Source: Wolinella succinogenes DSM 1740
Lineage (GTDB): Bacteria; Campylobacterota; Campylobacteria; Campylobacterales; Helicobacteraceae
Length of the DNA: 64,000 bases
Assembly (NCBI RefSeq): GCF_000196135.1
Contig: NC_005090.1
Span: forward strand, 444,001-508,000
Reading direction: 5' to 3'
Below are positions 9,507 through 27,701 of this stretch, one piece after another. Numbering within the stretch: the first letter of the stretch is position 1; each line of letters begins with the position of its first letter. A model generated the notes under the pieces. That model had not been told where the DNA came from. It worked only from the letters and a program-made list of their open reading frames with translations, and did no database searches. The translations under genes and the position numbers were made by a program.

Positions 9507-9587
9507 CCGTTTTAGGGATACTGGGAGCTGATTTTACTTCACGACAAATTGGTTCCGCAAAACACATCTCCTTCACGCATGTCAATT

Positions 9588-9662
9588 GCCCATATAGCTC
9601 AGTGGCAGAGCACTTCCTTGGTAAGGAAGAGGTCGGCGGTTCAATCCCGCTTATGGGCTCCA
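9588..9662 (+). tRNA. tRNA-Thr (anticodon GGU)
   Basis: A 75-base cloverleaf with acceptor GCCCATA/TATGGGC, an anticodon stem CTTCC/GGAAG around loop TTGGTAA (anticodon GGT), T loop TTCAATC and encoded CCA at 9660-9662. Last of the four tRNAs; tuf follows 111 bases later. Confidence 0.97.
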
Positions 9663-9718
9663 GTTTTTCAATATTCGGAGCTGTGAGCCTTTTTGGCACT
9701 TTAGCTCTTATTTTGGTC

Positions 9719-9739
9719 TTGGCATAATTAGTGTAAAAT
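9719..9739 (+). promoter_or_regulatory. Probable tuf promoter
   Basis: TAAAAT at 9734-9739 preceded by TG (GTGTAAAAT) resembles the extended -10 seen before trxA, hup and rplU. A TTGGCA at 9719 is too close to serve as its -35. The start would be near 9746, about 28 bases before the tuf ATG, with a GGAG ribosome binding site at 9763-9766. Before it, GAGCT (9678-9682) and AGCTC (9703-9707) could form a weak tRNA-operon terminator stem. Confidence 0.5.
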
Positions 9740-9773
9740 GACTCACATTCTTAATTCAATATAGGAGACAAGC

Positions 9774-10973
9774 ATGGCTAAGGAAAAGTTTGTAAAAAAC
9801 AAACCCCACGTTAATATCGGTACCATCGGTCACGTTGACCACGGTAAAACCACTCTTAGTGCCGCTATTTCTGCGGTACTTGCAACCAAAGGTCTTTGCG
9901 AGCTTAAAGATTATGATGCGATCGACAATGCTCCTGAAGAGAGAGAGCGTGGTATCACCATCGCTACTTCACACATCGAGTATGAAACAGAAAATCGACA
10001 CTACGCTCACGTTGACTGCCCTGGACACGCCGACTATGTTAAAAACATGATTACAGGTGCTGCTCAAATGGATGGCGCGATTCTTGTTGTTTCTGCGGCG
10101 GATGGCCCCATGCCCCAAACTAGGGAGCACATTCTTCTTTCTCGACAAGTAGGCGTTCCTTACATCGTGGTTTTCTTGAACAAAGAAGATATGGTTGATG
10201 ACGCTGAGCTTCTTGAGCTTGTTGAAATGGAAGTTAGAGAACTTCTTAGCAACTACGACTTCCCTGGAGATGACACTCCTATCGTTGCAGGTTCCGCTCT
10301 TAAAGCTCTTGAAGAGGCTAAGACAGGAAATGTTGGCGAGTGGGGCGAGAAAGTATTGAAGCTTATGGCTGAGGTTGACCGATATATTCCTACGCCTGAG
10401 CGAGATGTGGATAAGCCTTTCCTTATGCCTGTTGAAGACGTATTCTCCATCGCGGGTCGTGGAACCGTTGTGACAGGAAGAATTGAAAGAGGCGTGGTTA
10501 AAGTCGGTGACGAAGTAGAAATCGTTGGTATCCGAAACACACAAAAAACAACCGTAACTGGCGTTGAGATGTTCCGAAAAGAGCTCGACAAGGGTGAGGC
10601 GGGTGACAACGTTGGTGTTCTTTTGAGAGGCACCAAGAAAGAAGATGTTGAGAGAGGTATGGTTCTTTGTAAAATAGGTTCTATCACTCCTCACACTAAC
10701 TTTGAAGGTGAAGTTTACGTTCTTTCCAAAGAGGAAGGCGGACGACACACTCCATTCTTCAATGGATACCGACCTCAGTTCTATGTTAGAACTACAGACG
10801 TTACCGGTTCTATCTCTCTTCCTGAGGGCGTAGAGATGGTTATGCCTGGTGACAACGTTAAGATCAATGTTGAGCTTATCGCTCCTGTAGCCCTCGAAGA
10901 GGGAACACGATTCGCGATCCGTGAAGGTGGTCGAACCGTTGGTGCGGGTGTCGTTACCAAGATCACTAAATAA
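9774..10973 (+). CDS. tuf: Elongation factor Tu
   Basis: The 399-residue GTPase that brings aminoacyl-tRNA to the ribosome. The P loop GHVDHGKTT is at residues 19-27, the DCPGHADY switch II motif is near residue 80, and the NKEDMVDD guanine-specificity motif follows, then beta-barrel domains 2 and 3. Codon choice is strongly biased as expected for a highly expressed gene. It is the only tuf in this window; no second copy follows fusA. It is preceded by the tRNA-Thr/Tyr/Gly/Thr cluster, as in E. coli tufB. Confidence 0.99.
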   Translation: MAKEKFVKNKPHVNIGTIGHVDHGKTTLSAAISAVLATKGLCELKDYDAIDNAPEERERGITIATSHIEYETENRHYAHVDCPGHADYVKNMITGAAQMDGAILVVSAADGPMPQTREHILLSRQVGVPYIVVFLNKEDMVDDAELLELVEMEVRELLSNYDFPGDDTPIVAGSALKALEEAKTGNVGEWGEKVLKLMAEVDRYIPTPERDVDKPFLMPVEDVFSIAGRGTVVTGRIERGVVKVGDEVEIVGIRNTQKTTVTGVEMFRKELDKGEAGDNVGVLLRGTKKEDVERGMVLCKIGSITPHTNFEGEVYVLSKEEGGRHTPFFNGYRPQFYVRTTDVTGSISLPEGVEMVMPGDNVKINVELIAPVALEEGTRFAIREGGRTVGAGVVTKITK

Positions 10974-10977
10974 ATCG

Positions 10978-11000
10978 TATAGTCCCTTTTTGGGGCTATA
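10978..11000 (+). terminator. Hairpin between tuf and rpmG
   Basis: TATAGTCCC (10978-10986) pairs over nine positions (one G-U) with GGGGCTATA (10992-11000) around a five-T loop. Only a weak T-rich stretch follows, so it may be a leaky terminator or processing site that lets some transcripts read through into rpmG, secE and nusG. Confidence 0.5.
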
Positions 11001-11015
11001 TTCTTTGGAGTTTTC

Positions 11016-11174
11016 ATGAAAGTAAAAATCGGACTAAAGTGTTCCGAGTGCGGTGATATCAATTACAGCACGACGAAAAACGCTAAGACTCACACCGAAA
11101 AACTGGAGCTCAAAAAGTTCTGCCCTAGGTTGAACAAACACACTATTCACAAAGAAGTTAAGCTCAAGAGCTAA
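11016..11174 (+). CDS. rpmG: Ribosomal protein L33
   Basis: A 52-residue large-subunit protein. It contains the L33 pattern with a first CSEC pair (residues 9-12) and the [14 protein letters not shown] motif. The second zinc pair is incomplete: C36 is kept but the fourth cysteine is replaced, so it should not bind zinc in the usual four-cysteine way. Its place before tRNA-Trp, secE and nusG is the standard bacterial arrangement. A TTTGGAG ribosome binding site lies at about 11004-11010. Confidence 0.96.
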   Translation: MKVKIGLKCSECGDINYSTTKNAKTHTEKLELKKFCPRLNKHTIHKEVKLKS

Positions 11175-11213
11175 CAAGGAACCTTTTGGGTTTCTTGGCT
11201 CTTCCCATCTTGT

Positions 11214-11289
11214 AGGTCAGTAGCTCCAATGGTAGAGCATCGGTCTCCAAAACCGAGTGATGGGGGTTCGAGTCCCTCCTGGCCTGCCA
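11214..11289 (+). tRNA. tRNA-Trp (anticodon CCA)
   Basis: A 76-base cloverleaf with acceptor AGGTCAG/CTGGCCT, an anticodon loop CTCCAAA (anticodon CCA), T loop TTCGAGT and encoded CCA at 11287-11289. It lies between rpmG and secE, a position conserved in many bacteria. Confidence 0.97.
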
Positions 11290-11319
11290 AAAAATCAAGT
11301 AGAATAAAAAGTGACGCCG

Positions 11320-11499
11320 ATGAAAAAACTAGTGACCTATTACAACCTCTCCAAGGAAGAGCTTGGCAAGGTGATTTTCCCTACCAAAGAACAGGTGAGG
11401 AATGCCGCGGTTTCCGTTGTGATCGTCGTGAGTGTGATCACGCTTTTTTTGGCATTGGTGGATCTGATTTTATCTGCTTCTGTATCTAGTATTCTATAG
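11320..11499 (+). CDS. secE: Preprotein translocase subunit SecE
   Basis: A 59-residue membrane protein of the SecYEG translocon. The N-terminal amphipathic helix (SKEELGKVIFPTKEQVRNA) is followed by a single membrane segment at about residues 30-52. This is the short one-helix form found in most bacteria. A GTG at 11311 in the same frame could add three residues; ATG is chosen as the more usual start. It is flanked by tRNA-Trp and nusG as expected. Confidence 0.94.
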   Translation: MKKLVTYYNLSKEELGKVIFPTKEQVRNAAVSVVIVVSVITLFLALVDLILSASVSSIL

Positions 11500-11517
11500 C
11501 TCAAAACAGGAAAGCTT

Positions 11518-12048
11518 ATGTCATTCGATTGGTATGCGATACAAACCTATTCCGGTAGCGAGCAGTCAGTGAAACGTGCGATTGAGAATCTGATTCGTGA
11601 GAATAAAATCGAGGATCGGCTAGAGCAGATCGTCGTTCCAACCGAAGACATCATCGAAGTCAAGAACAACAAAAAAAAGATCACCGAGCGTAGCCTCTAT
11701 CCAGGTTATGTATTCATTAAAGTGAGTCTTGACACAGAGCTTTGGCATCTCATTCAATCCCTTCCTAGAGTCGGCCGATTCATTGGGGAGGCGAAAAAAC
11801 CTACCCCCCTTAGTGAGGCTGACATCAACACTATTCTTGAGAAGGTCAAGAATCGAGCGGCTCCTAAGCCCAAAGTCTCTTTTGAGGCTGGCGAAGTGGT
11901 TCGAATCACCGAAGGTCCTTTCGCGAACTTCACAGGCACAGTGGAGGAGTACGACATGGAGCATCGAAAATTGAAGCTCAATGTTTCTATTTTTGGTCGA
12001 AGCACTCCTATAGAAATTCTATATTCACAAGTAGAAAAAATCGTATAG
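11518..12048 (+). CDS. nusG: Transcription termination/antitermination factor NusG
   Basis: A 176-residue transcription factor that binds RNA polymerase and links it to Rho or ribosomes. The NGN domain starts with WYAIQTYSGSEQSVK and contains RSLYPGYVFIK. The C-terminal KOW domain begins near residue 123 with FEAGEVVRITEGPFANFTG. An AGGAAAG ribosome binding site precedes the ATG. Standard position between secE and rplK. Confidence 0.98.
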   Translation: MSFDWYAIQTYSGSEQSVKRAIENLIRENKIEDRLEQIVVPTEDIIEVKNNKKKITERSLYPGYVFIKVSLDTELWHLIQSLPRVGRFIGEAKKPTPLSEADINTILEKVKNRAAPKPKVSFEAGEVVRITEGPFANFTGTVEEYDMEHRKLKLNVSIFGRSTPIEILYSQVEKIV

Positions 12049-12074
12049 ATAATCATTTTAATAAGGATTAAGTT

Positions 12075-12500
12075 ATGGCTAAGAAAATTATTGGCGAACT
12101 CAAGCTTCAGATTCCTGCAGGGAAGGCCAACCCTTCTCCCCCCGTTGGTCCTGCGCTAGGTCAGCGAGGCGTCAACATCATGGAATTCTGCAAAGCATTC
12201 AATGAGCGAACAAAAGATATGGGGAGTTTTAATATCCCTGTCGTGTTGACCATCTACCAAGACAAGAGCTTCACGTTCATCACCAAGAAGCCTCCTGTGA
12301 CCGATCTGATTAAGAAGGCTGCTGGAATCCAAAAAGGTTCTGACAACCCCCTGAAAAACAAAATCGGCAAGATCACTAAGGCTCAAGTGGCTGAGATTGC
12401 AGCAACCAAGATGGAAGATCTTAACGCTAAGTCAACCGAAGGAGCGATTAAGATCGTTGAGGGAAGCGCTCGAAGCATGGGCATTGAGATTGTAGATTAA
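12075..12500 (+). CDS. rplK: Ribosomal protein L11
   Basis: A 141-residue protein of the GTPase-associated centre of the 50S subunit, exactly the usual length. The N-terminal domain has the [17 protein letters not shown] loop, and the C-terminal RNA-binding domain runs from about residue 70. An AAGGATTAAG ribosome binding site lies just upstream. First gene of rplKAJL. Confidence 0.98.
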   Translation: MAKKIIGELKLQIPAGKANPSPPVGPALGQRGVNIMEFCKAFNERTKDMGSFNIPVVLTIYQDKSFTFITKKPPVTDLIKKAAGIQKGSDNPLKNKIGKITKAQVAEIAATKMEDLNAKSTEGAIKIVEGSARSMGIEIVD

Positions 12501-12528
12501 CCAAACAGAAAAATAGTTGGAGTATAAA

Positions 12529-13233
12529 ATGTCAAAAAAAATCACAAAAAGAATGCAAGCCTTGCTTGACAAGGTGGACACCCAAAAAGTATACGATATC
12601 ACAACCGCTTCTGTAAGTGTTAAATCTCTTGCCTCTGCTAAATTCGACGAAACCGTTGAAGTTGCATTGAAGCTTGGCGTTGACCCAAGACACGCTGATC
12701 AGATGATTCGTGGCGCGGTTGTGCTTCCCCATGGTACAGGTAAAAAAGTGCGTGTTGCAGTTTTTGCTAAGGGCGTGAAGGCGGATGAAGCTAAAGCAGC
12801 TGGAGCCGATGTGGTTGGCGATGATGATTTGGCCGAAGAGATCAAAAATGGAAACATTAATTTTGATATCGTGATTGCTACCCCTGATATGATGGCGCTT
12901 GTAGGTAAAGTGGGTCGTATTCTAGGACCCAAAGGTTTGATGCCAAACCCTAAAACAGGAACCGTTACAGCGGATGTGACCAAAGCGGTCAATAACGTTA
13001 AGAGTGGTCAAGTGAACTTCCGTGTCGATAAAAAAGGGAATATTCACGCTCCTGTGGGCAAAGCGAGTTTTGATGCAGAGAAGATCAAAGAAAACGTGCT
13101 TGAGCTCGTTAAGATGATCAACCGACTCAAGCCTGCAACAGCCAAGGGTAAATATATCCGACATGCAGCCATCTCTTTGACTATGAGCCCCTCTTTGGAG
13201 CTTGATGCCCAAGAGCTTATGGACGCACGATAA
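12529..13233 (+). CDS. rplA: Ribosomal protein L1
   Basis: A 234-residue L1-stalk protein and, in other bacteria, translational repressor of the L11-L1 mRNA. The signature [19 protein letters not shown] is near residues 125-143. ATG 12529 follows a GGAG at 12519-12522; the in-frame TTG at 12517 would place that ribosome binding site inside the gene, so ATG is chosen. Confidence 0.97.
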   Translation: MSKKITKRMQALLDKVDTQKVYDITTASVSVKSLASAKFDETVEVALKLGVDPRHADQMIRGAVVLPHGTGKKVRVAVFAKGVKADEAKAAGADVVGDDDLAEEIKNGNINFDIVIATPDMMALVGKVGRILGPKGLMPNPKTGTVTADVTKAVNNVKSGQVNFRVDKKGNIHAPVGKASFDAEKIKENVLELVKMINRLKPATAKGKYIRHAAISLTMSPSLELDAQELMDAR

Positions 13234-13266
13234 TTTTCCTAGCTATCCCATTTATCTTAGGCTGAT

Positions 13267-13326
13267 GACTATAGGGGCGAAAGCTTAATTAGGGGGCGAT
13301 CCCCTCCCTGTAATAGGTTATAGGTC
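13267..13326 (+). promoter_or_regulatory. L10-type autoregulatory leader structure before rplJ
   Basis: In the 114-base gap between rplA and rplJ, GACTATA (13267-13273) pairs with TATAGGTC (13319-13326) leaving one bulged G. The loop holds a second hairpin, AGGGG (13291-13295) with CCCCT (13301-13305). The structure ends just before the rplJ ribosome binding site. In other bacteria the L10-L12 complex binds such a leader to repress rplJL translation; that role here is inferred from position and shape. Confidence 0.55.
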
Positions 13327-13347
13327 GGAAAGGAGAAGAAACCTCAC

Positions 13348-13830
13348 ATGACAAAAACTGAAAAAACCCAAATCATTGAAACTCTCACCGCTGAATTCAA
13401 AGCTTCTAGTGCGATTGCTGTTTGTGACTACAAAGGTCTAACAGTACGACAGTTTGAAGCATTGCGAAGAGCCGCAAGAGACAATGGGGCGAAAGTCCAA
13501 GTGGTCAAAAACACTTTGGCGGGAATCGCGCTTGAAAATGCCGATGCTAAAGGCCTCGAACTGAAAGAGACAAACGTTTTTGTTTGGAGTGATGATCAAA
13601 TCGCTCTTTCTAAAACCATCATGAAGTTTGCCGAAACCAGCAACGAGAAATTCAAAGTCAAGTTCGGATACTATGAAGGAAGTGTTGTGGATGCGGCTCA
13701 TATTGAAACCGTCTCTAAACTACCTTCTAGGGATGAGCTTATTGGTATGTTGCTTTCTGTTTGGACAGCACCTGCAAGATATTTTGTTACCGCTTTAGAT
13801 AATCTAAAGAAACAAAAAGAAGAAAACTAA
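13348..13830 (+). CDS. rplJ: Ribosomal protein L10
   Basis: A 160-residue base of the L7/L12 stalk. The N-terminal rRNA-binding domain contains [19 protein letters not shown], then [11 protein letters not shown]. The C-terminal helix that carries L12 dimers ends with a charged KKQKEEN tail. A structured leader and AAAGGAG ribosome binding site precede it. Confidence 0.98.
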   Translation: MTKTEKTQIIETLTAEFKASSAIAVCDYKGLTVRQFEALRRAARDNGAKVQVVKNTLAGIALENADAKGLELKETNVFVWSDDQIALSKTIMKFAETSNEKFKVKFGYYEGSVVDAAHIETVSKLPSRDELIGMLLSVWTAPARYFVTALDNLKKQKEEN

Positions 13831-13863
13831 AAACATCAAATCAAAGAAAATTAGGAGAATCCT

Positions 13864-14238
13864 ATGGCAATCACTAAAGAAGAACTTCTTGATTACATCG
13901 GCGGCTTGTCAGTGTTGGAGCTTTCCGAACTCGTGAAAGCTTTTGAAGAAAAATTTGGCGTTTCTGCGGCTCCCACTGTAGTGGCTGGCGCTGGCGCTGG
14001 TGTAGCAGCTGCAGCTGTTGAAGAGAAGACTGAGTTTGACGTGATCCTTCTAGATGGTGGCGAGAAGAAAATTAACGTCATTAAAGTGGTCAGAGAGCTT
14101 ACAGGCCTTGGTCTAAAAGAGGCTAAAGATGCGGTAGAAAAAACTCCTACAACCATCAAAGAAGGTGCTAACAAAGACGATGCGGCCGCTATGAAAGCTA
14201 AGCTTGAAGAAGCAGGCGCTAAAGTAGAGATCAAGTAA
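13864..14238 (+). CDS. rplL: Ribosomal protein L7/L12
   Basis: A 124-residue stalk protein that recruits translational GTPases. It has an N-terminal dimerisation region, an alanine/glycine-rich hinge at about residues 38-55, and the C-terminal domain with [18 protein letters not shown], which contacts EF-Tu and EF-G. TTAGGAG precedes the ATG. Codon use is strongly biased. Confidence 0.98.
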   Translation: MAITKEELLDYIGGLSVLELSELVKAFEEKFGVSAAPTVVAGAGAGVAAAAVEEKTEFDVILLDGGEKKINVIKVVRELTGLGLKEAKDAVEKTPTTIKEGANKDDAAAMKAKLEEAGAKVEIK

Positions 14239-14279
14239 ATTTCCGTAGCTTTTCCCTACCCTGTCTAATACTTTTTATT

Positions 14280-14305
14280 CGGCCTAAGAAGCTTTTCTTG
14301 GGCCG
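14280..14305 (+). terminator. Hairpin between rplL and rpoBC (attenuator or processing site)
   Basis: CGGCCTAAGAA (14280-14290) pairs over all 11 positions (one G-U) with TTCTTGGGCCG (14295-14305) around a GCTT loop. No T run follows, so it is more likely an attenuator or RNase III type processing site than a full terminator. It would separate abundant ribosomal-protein mRNA from polymerase mRNA, as in other bacteria. Confidence 0.65.
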
Positions 14306-14317
14306 GTTATCTCATAA

Positions 14318-23038
<8,721 letters not shown>

Positions 23039-23100
23039 AAGTAGAATCCGCTTCATTTTGTCGATAAATAATTTTATGAAATTTCGAGAAGGAAACTAAA

Positions 23101-23505
23101 GTGCCAACCATTAACCAGCTCATTAGAAAAGAGAGAAAGAAAGCGATTAAAAAATCCAAATCTCCCGCTTTGGTTAACTGCCCCCAAAGACGAGGAGTTT
23201 GTACTCGTGTCTATACCACCACCCCTAAAAAGCCTAACTCGGCTCTTCGAAAAGTAGCCAAAGTTCGACTCACTAGTGGTTTTGAAGTCATTAGTTATAT
23301 CCCTGGTGAAGGCCACAACCTCCAAGAGCACTCCATTGTTCTTATTCGAGGCGGAAGGGTCAAAGACTTACCTGGTGTGAAGTATCACATTATCCGAGGG
23401 GCTCTTGATACTGCAGGGGTTCAAAAACGAAATGTATCTAGAAGTAAGTATGGTGCCAAAAAGGGTAAAGCAGGCGCGGCTCCCACTACAGGCAAGAAAA
23501 AGTAG
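23101..23505 (+). CDS. rpsL: Ribosomal protein S12
   Basis: A 134-residue decoding-centre protein starting at GTG, with a good AGAAGGAAAC ribosome binding site. Conserved segments: [13 protein letters not shown] at the N terminus, [19 protein letters not shown] containing the lysine where streptomycin-resistance changes occur in other species, and [13 protein letters not shown]. The C-terminal tail is lysine- and alanine-rich and about ten residues longer than the E. coli protein. Confidence 0.98.
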   Translation: MPTINQLIRKERKKAIKKSKSPALVNCPQRRGVCTRVYTTTPKKPNSALRKVAKVRLTSGFEVISYIPGEGHNLQEHSIVLIRGGRVKDLPGVKYHIIRGALDTAGVQKRNVSRSKYGAKKGKAGAAPTTGKKK

Positions 23506-23528
23506 ATCTGAAAAATAAATTCATTTGA

Positions 23529-24011
<483 letters not shown>

Positions 24012-24017
24012 GAGCAT

Positions 24018-24061
24018 GACAGGGAGAAGCTTAGACGACTATCACGGCGCTTCTCTCTGTC
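24018..24061 (+). other. Long hairpin between rpsG and fusA
   Basis: GACAGGGAGAAGC (24018-24030) pairs over 13 positions (one G-U) with GCTTCTCTCTGTC (24049-24061) around an 18-base loop. It starts seven bases after the rpsG stop and has no following T run. In E. coli this junction carries the S7 translational control site; here the hairpin could serve mRNA processing or autoregulation, which is inference. Confidence 0.55.
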
Positions 24062-24139
24062 GCCATTCCACGCCCTTTACCCCATTTCTCCACCACTTTT
24101 TTGAGACAATTCACTTAAATTCTACTAGAGGATAACTGC

Positions 24140-26221
24140 ATGGCTAGAAAAATACCCCTAAATCGTATACGAAACATTGGTATCGCCGCTCACATTGACG
24201 CGGGAAAAACCACCACTACCGAGAGAATTCTCTTCTACACGGGCGTCAGTCACAAGGTCGGAGAGGTTCATGATGGTGCTGCGACCATGGATTGGATGGA
24301 GCAAGAGAAGGAGCGAGGAATCACGATCACTTCAGCGGCGACCACCTGCTTCTGGAAAGATTATCAAGTGAACATCATCGACACCCCTGGACACGTTGAC
24401 TTTACAATTGAAGTTGAGCGATCCATGAGGGTCCTTGATGGAGCTGTAGCGGTTTTCTGCTCCGTGGGCGGTGTTCAGCCCCAGAGTGAGACTGTATGGC
24501 GACAAGCTAACAAATATGGCGTTCCTCGAATGGTTTTTGTTAACAAGATGGACCGAATCGGTGCCAACTTTTACAACGTAGAGAGCCAAATTAGTGATCG
24601 ACTTAAAGCACGACCCGTCCCTGTAGTGATTCCTGTTGGAGCAGAGGATACTTTTAAGGGTGTGATTGACCTTCTGCAGATGAAAGCCCTTATCTGGAAT
24701 GACGAAACCATGGGCGCAAAGTATGACATCGAAGAGATTCCTGCGGATTTGGTTGAAAAGGCAAACGAGTATCGAGAAAAGATGATCGAAGCGGCTGCAG
24801 AGCAAGATGAGGCTTTGATGGAAAAATATCTCAATGGCGAGGAGCTCACCACAGAAGAGATCAAAAGAGGCCTCAAGATCGGTTGCCACGCGATGGCCAT
24901 CATTCCTATGCTTTGCGGATCTTCTTTCAAAAACAAGGGGGTGCAAACTCTACTTGATGCAGTCATTGATTATCTTCCTGCGCCCACTGAAGTGGCTGAT
25001 ATTCATGGCGTGGATGCCAAGGATGAGACCAAAGAGATCAGCGTTCAATCTTCTGATGAGGGTGAATTCGCTGGTTTGGCCTTTAAAATCATGACCGATC
25101 CTTTCGTGGGCCAGCTCACTTTCGTTCGTGTTTATCGCGGAAGCCTTGAGAGCGGTAGTTATGTCTATAACTCCACCAAGGGGAAAAAAGAGCGCGTAGG
25201 CCGATTGCTCAAAATGCACGCCAACAAGCGAGAGGATATCAAAGAGATCTACGCGGGCGAGATTTGTGCCTTTGTTGGACTCAAAGAGACACTCACGGGC
25301 GATACCCTCTGCTCTGAAAAAGAGCCCGTGATCTTGGAGCGAATGGAGTTCCCTGAGCCTGTTATCTCTATTGCCGTTGAGCCTAAAACCAAGGCCGACC
25401 AAGAGAAGATGGGTATTGCACTCAATAAGCTAGCCGAAGAGGATCCAAGCTTCCGCGTCAATTCAGATGAAGAGACAGGCCAGACCATCATTTCAGGAAT
25501 GGGCGAGCTTCACCTTGAAATCATCGTTGATCGTATGAAGCGAGAGTTTAAAGTGGAAGCGGAAGTGGGACAACCTCAAGTTGCCTTCCGAGAAACGGTT
25601 CGTAAAGCGGTCAACAAAGAGTGCAAATACGCCAAGCAGTCTGGAGGCCGCGGTCAGTATGGTCACGTCTTTATCAAGCTTGAGCCTCAAGAGGCGGGCA
25701 AGGGCTATGAGTTTGTCAATGATATTAGTGGGGGCGTGATTCCCAAGGAGTATATTCCTGCTGTTGACAAGGGTATCAAAGAGGCGATGCAGTCAGGGGT
25801 TTTGGCTGGCTATCCCGTCGTGGATTTCAAGGTCACTCTTTATGATGGTAGCTACCACGATGTTGACTCTTCTGAGATGGCGTTTAAAATTGCGGGCTCA
25901 ATGGCGTTCAAAGATGCCGCCAGAGAGGCAAGTCCTGTTCTTCTTGAGCCCATCATGAAGGTCGAAGTGGAAGTGCCTGAGGATTACATGGGGGATGTCA
26001 TTGGTGACCTTAACCGAAGACGAGGCCAAATCAACTCCATGGGCGATCGCTCAGGAATCAAAGTGATCAATGCATTTGTTCCTTTGGCTGAGATGTTTGG
26101 CTACTCTACCGACCTCCGATCCGCGACCCAAGGGCGTGGAACTTATACCATGGAGTTCAGCCACTATGGCGAAGTCCCTGGAAATATCTCCAAAGAGATC
26201 ATCGAAAAGAGAAAGGGTTAA
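24140..26221 (+). CDS. fusA: Elongation factor G
   Basis: The 693-residue translocation GTPase. The P loop [10 protein letters not shown] is at residues 16-25, with DTPGHVDF and NKMDRIGA GTPase motifs, then domains [12 protein letters not shown], near residue 507, marks domain IV, which reaches the decoding site. No tuf follows, unlike the E. coli str operon; tuf is upstream of secE here. Confidence 0.99.
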   Translation: MARKIPLNRIRNIGIAAHIDAGKTTTTERILFYTGVSHKVGEVHDGAATMDWMEQEKERGITITSAATTCFWKDYQVNIIDTPGHVDFTIEVERSMRVLDGAVAVFCSVGGVQPQSETVWRQANKYGVPRMVFVNKMDRIGANFYNVESQISDRLKARPVPVVIPVGAEDTFKGVIDLLQMKALIWNDETMGAKYDIEEIPADLVEKANEYREKMIEAAAEQDEALMEKYLNGEELTTEEIKRGLKIGCHAMAIIPMLCGSSFKNKGVQTLLDAVIDYLPAPTEVADIHGVDAKDETKEISVQSSDEGEFAGLAFKIMTDPFVGQLTFVRVYRGSLESGSYVYNSTKGKKERVGRLLKMHANKREDIKEIYAGEICAFVGLKETLTGDTLCSEKEPVILERMEFPEPVISIAVEPKTKADQEKMGIALNKLAEEDPSFRVNSDEETGQTIISGMGELHLEIIVDRMKREFKVEAEVGQPQVAFRETVRKAVNKECKYAKQSGGRGQYGHVFIKLEPQEAGKGYEFVNDISGGVIPKEYIPAVDKGIKEAMQSGVLAGYPVVDFKVTLYDGSYHDVDSSEMAFKIAGSMAFKDAAREASPVLLEPIMKVEVEVPEDYMGDVIGDLNRRRGQINSMGDRSGIKVINAFVPLAEMFGYSTDLRSATQGRGTYTMEFSHYGEVPGNISKEIIEKRKG

Positions 26222-26280
26222 TTCCCCTTCTCCTTTCCCCTCTCTTCCTCTCTGCTCTTTATCTCCTCCTTAATCCTCTT
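26222..26280 (+). terminator. C-rich, G-poor tract after fusA (candidate Rho site)
   Basis: The 60 bases from 26221 contain about 27 C, 28 T, 4 A and a single G, so the RNA would be unstructured, C-rich and G-poor. This is the signature of a Rho loading site. No hairpin-plus-T terminator is seen between fusA and the next gene at 26325. Confidence 0.4.
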
Positions 26281-26324
26281 TGTTATAAGATTGCCTGTTT
26301 TTGATTCCTCTTTAGGAGCTTTGG

Positions 26325-27107
26325 ATGCGCTACGACCTTCACAATCACACTTGGCGTTGTAATCACGCGGTGGGCTCTATGGATGAGTATGTTCAAAAGG
26401 CGATTGAGCAGGGGCTGGAGGGATTTGGATTCGCTTGCCATGCACCCATGGCGTTTGATGAGGAGAATCGCATGGCTTTAGCCGAGCTAGAGAGCTACAA
26501 ACGCGATGTGTTGGAACTCAAGGAGCGCTATGTGGGGCTTTGTGATATCAAACTAGGGCTTGAAGTGGACTATCTCCCCGGTTTTATGGAGGAGGAGGTG
26601 CTCCAATTTGAGGGGGATTATCTCATTGGTTCCATTCATTTTTTGGGCGATTGGGGCTTTGACAATCCCGCCTTTTTGGCGGAGTACGCCAAGCGCGATA
26701 TTAACGAGAGTTGGAGGCGCTATCTAGAGGGGATTGTGGCGATGGCTCAAAGCGGACACTTTGACATTGTGGGGCACTTTGACCTCATGAAGGTTTTTGG
26801 TTTTCGTCCCACCGAGGATTTACGTTCTGAGATCGAGCAGGCCTTGCGGGCGATCAAGCGCGCGGGAATGGTGATTGAGCTGAATGCTTCAGGGCTAAGA
26901 AAAAAGGTCGCTGAACCCTACCCAGGCGAATCGATTCTCCAAATGGCGGGAGCTTTAGAGATTCCTATTACTTTTAGTAGCGATTCTCATGCCCCTGAGC
27001 ATGTAGGCTTTGAACGAGTTAGGCTTGAAAATCTCGCAAAACAGGCGGGTTACACTCACTATACTATCTTCACTCATCGAGAGAAAGAGAGCTTAAAGAT
27101 TCCATAA
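26325..27107 (+). CDS. PHP-domain histidinol-phosphatase (HisK type)
   Basis: A 260-residue metal-dependent phosphatase of the PHP superfamily. The first metal motif is HNH at residues 6-8, followed by an acidic LGLEVDYLPG near residue 79, a SIHFLGDWGFDNP segment, a HFDLMK motif near residue 150, and the C-terminal FSSDSHAPEHVG. The layout matches the Bacillus-type HisK/HisJ histidinol phosphatases, which finish histidinol synthesis. It stands alone between fusA and nuoA; an AGGAG ribosome binding site is at 26313-26317. Substrate is inferred from family. Confidence 0.82.
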   Translation: MRYDLHNHTWRCNHAVGSMDEYVQKAIEQGLEGFGFACHAPMAFDEENRMALAELESYKRDVLELKERYVGLCDIKLGLEVDYLPGFMEEEVLQFEGDYLIGSIHFLGDWGFDNPAFLAEYAKRDINESWRRYLEGIVAMAQSGHFDIVGHFDLMKVFGFRPTEDLRSEIEQALRAIKRAGMVIELNASGLRKKVAEPYPGESILQMAGALEIPITFSSDSHAPEHVGFERVRLENLAKQAGYTHYTIFTHREKESLKIP

Positions 27108-27185
27108 TCGATTTACTAATCGTAACAACCCTTCCCCGTGGAAGAGAAATTCTTCCGCTATTACCGAGCTTTCAACGACTCTACT

Positions 27186-27266
27186 TTATACTTAACCCCT
27201 AAATTAGTTCCGCCATTTTAGAAATAAATAATTTTTTATAGCCTTTTTAGGTTGCTTGGGGATAAT
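27186..27266 (+). promoter_or_regulatory. Possible nuo operon promoters
   Basis: In the 204-base gap before nuoA, GATAAT at 27261-27266 follows an A/T-rich stretch and would give a leader of about 40 bases; TATACT at 27186-27191 is a second candidate. Neither has a recognisable -35. A small GGAAGA/TCTTCC hairpin (27140-27156) may end the preceding transcript. Confidence 0.35.
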
Positions 27267-27311
27267 TCTGCTAATTTCCCTATTTAAAGAAGTGTTCAAG
27301 GAGCCCAAAGC

Positions 27312-27701
27312 ATGACCCACATGGATTTTGACCACCCCTATTTTGGGGTCTTTTTTATCTTCCTCTTCACCTTCGTAGCCTTTTTCGCGACCACCTACCT
27401 CGCGCGATTGGTGGGTGGAGTCCTCGCGCGTAAAGAGACGCAAAAGCTCAAGCTCGCCCCCTATGAGTGCGGTCCCCTGCCAAACAAACAGCCCAACCGA
27501 ATCTCGGCGCAGTTCTACTTGATGGCGCTTCTTTTCATCCTGTTTGATGTAGAGATTCTCTTTATGTTCCCTTGGGCGGTTGATTTCAAGGTGTTGGGAA
27601 TCTTCGGTATGGTGGAGATGGTACTCTTTATACTACTCCTCTCCATAGGTTTTGTCTATGCATGGAAAAAAGGAGCGCTTGAGTGGCACAGCATGAAGTG
27701 A
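27312..27701 (+). CDS. nuoA: Complex I subunit NuoA
   Basis: A 129-residue membrane subunit with three hydrophobic segments (about residues 12-34, 65-85, 95-115). The conserved loop YECGPLP with [11 protein letters not shown] follows the first segment, and [13 protein letters not shown], with its membrane acidic residues, is present. First gene of the nuo operon; AAGGAG lies ahead of the ATG. It overlaps nuoB by 19 bases. Confidence 0.96.
   Translation: MTHMDFDHPYFGVFFIFLFTFVAFFATTYLARLVGGVLARKETQKLKLAPYECGPLPNKQPNRISAQFYLMALLFILFDVEILFMFPWAVDFKVLGIFGMVEMVLFILLLSIGFVYAWKKGALEWHSMK

Noticed and set aside
9457-9699. An 80-codon open frame on the minus strand with residues such as SGIEPPTSSLPRK.
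   Set aside because: It is the antisense of two tRNA genes; such frames are common false predictions over tRNAs.
9969-10748. A 259-codon open frame opposite tuf.
   Set aside because: Antisense to a highly conserved, codon-biased gene; long frames opposite tuf are expected by chance from its codon use.
11229-11489. An 86-codon open frame starting in tRNA-Trp.
   Set aside because: It covers tRNA-Trp and is out of frame with the well-supported secE.
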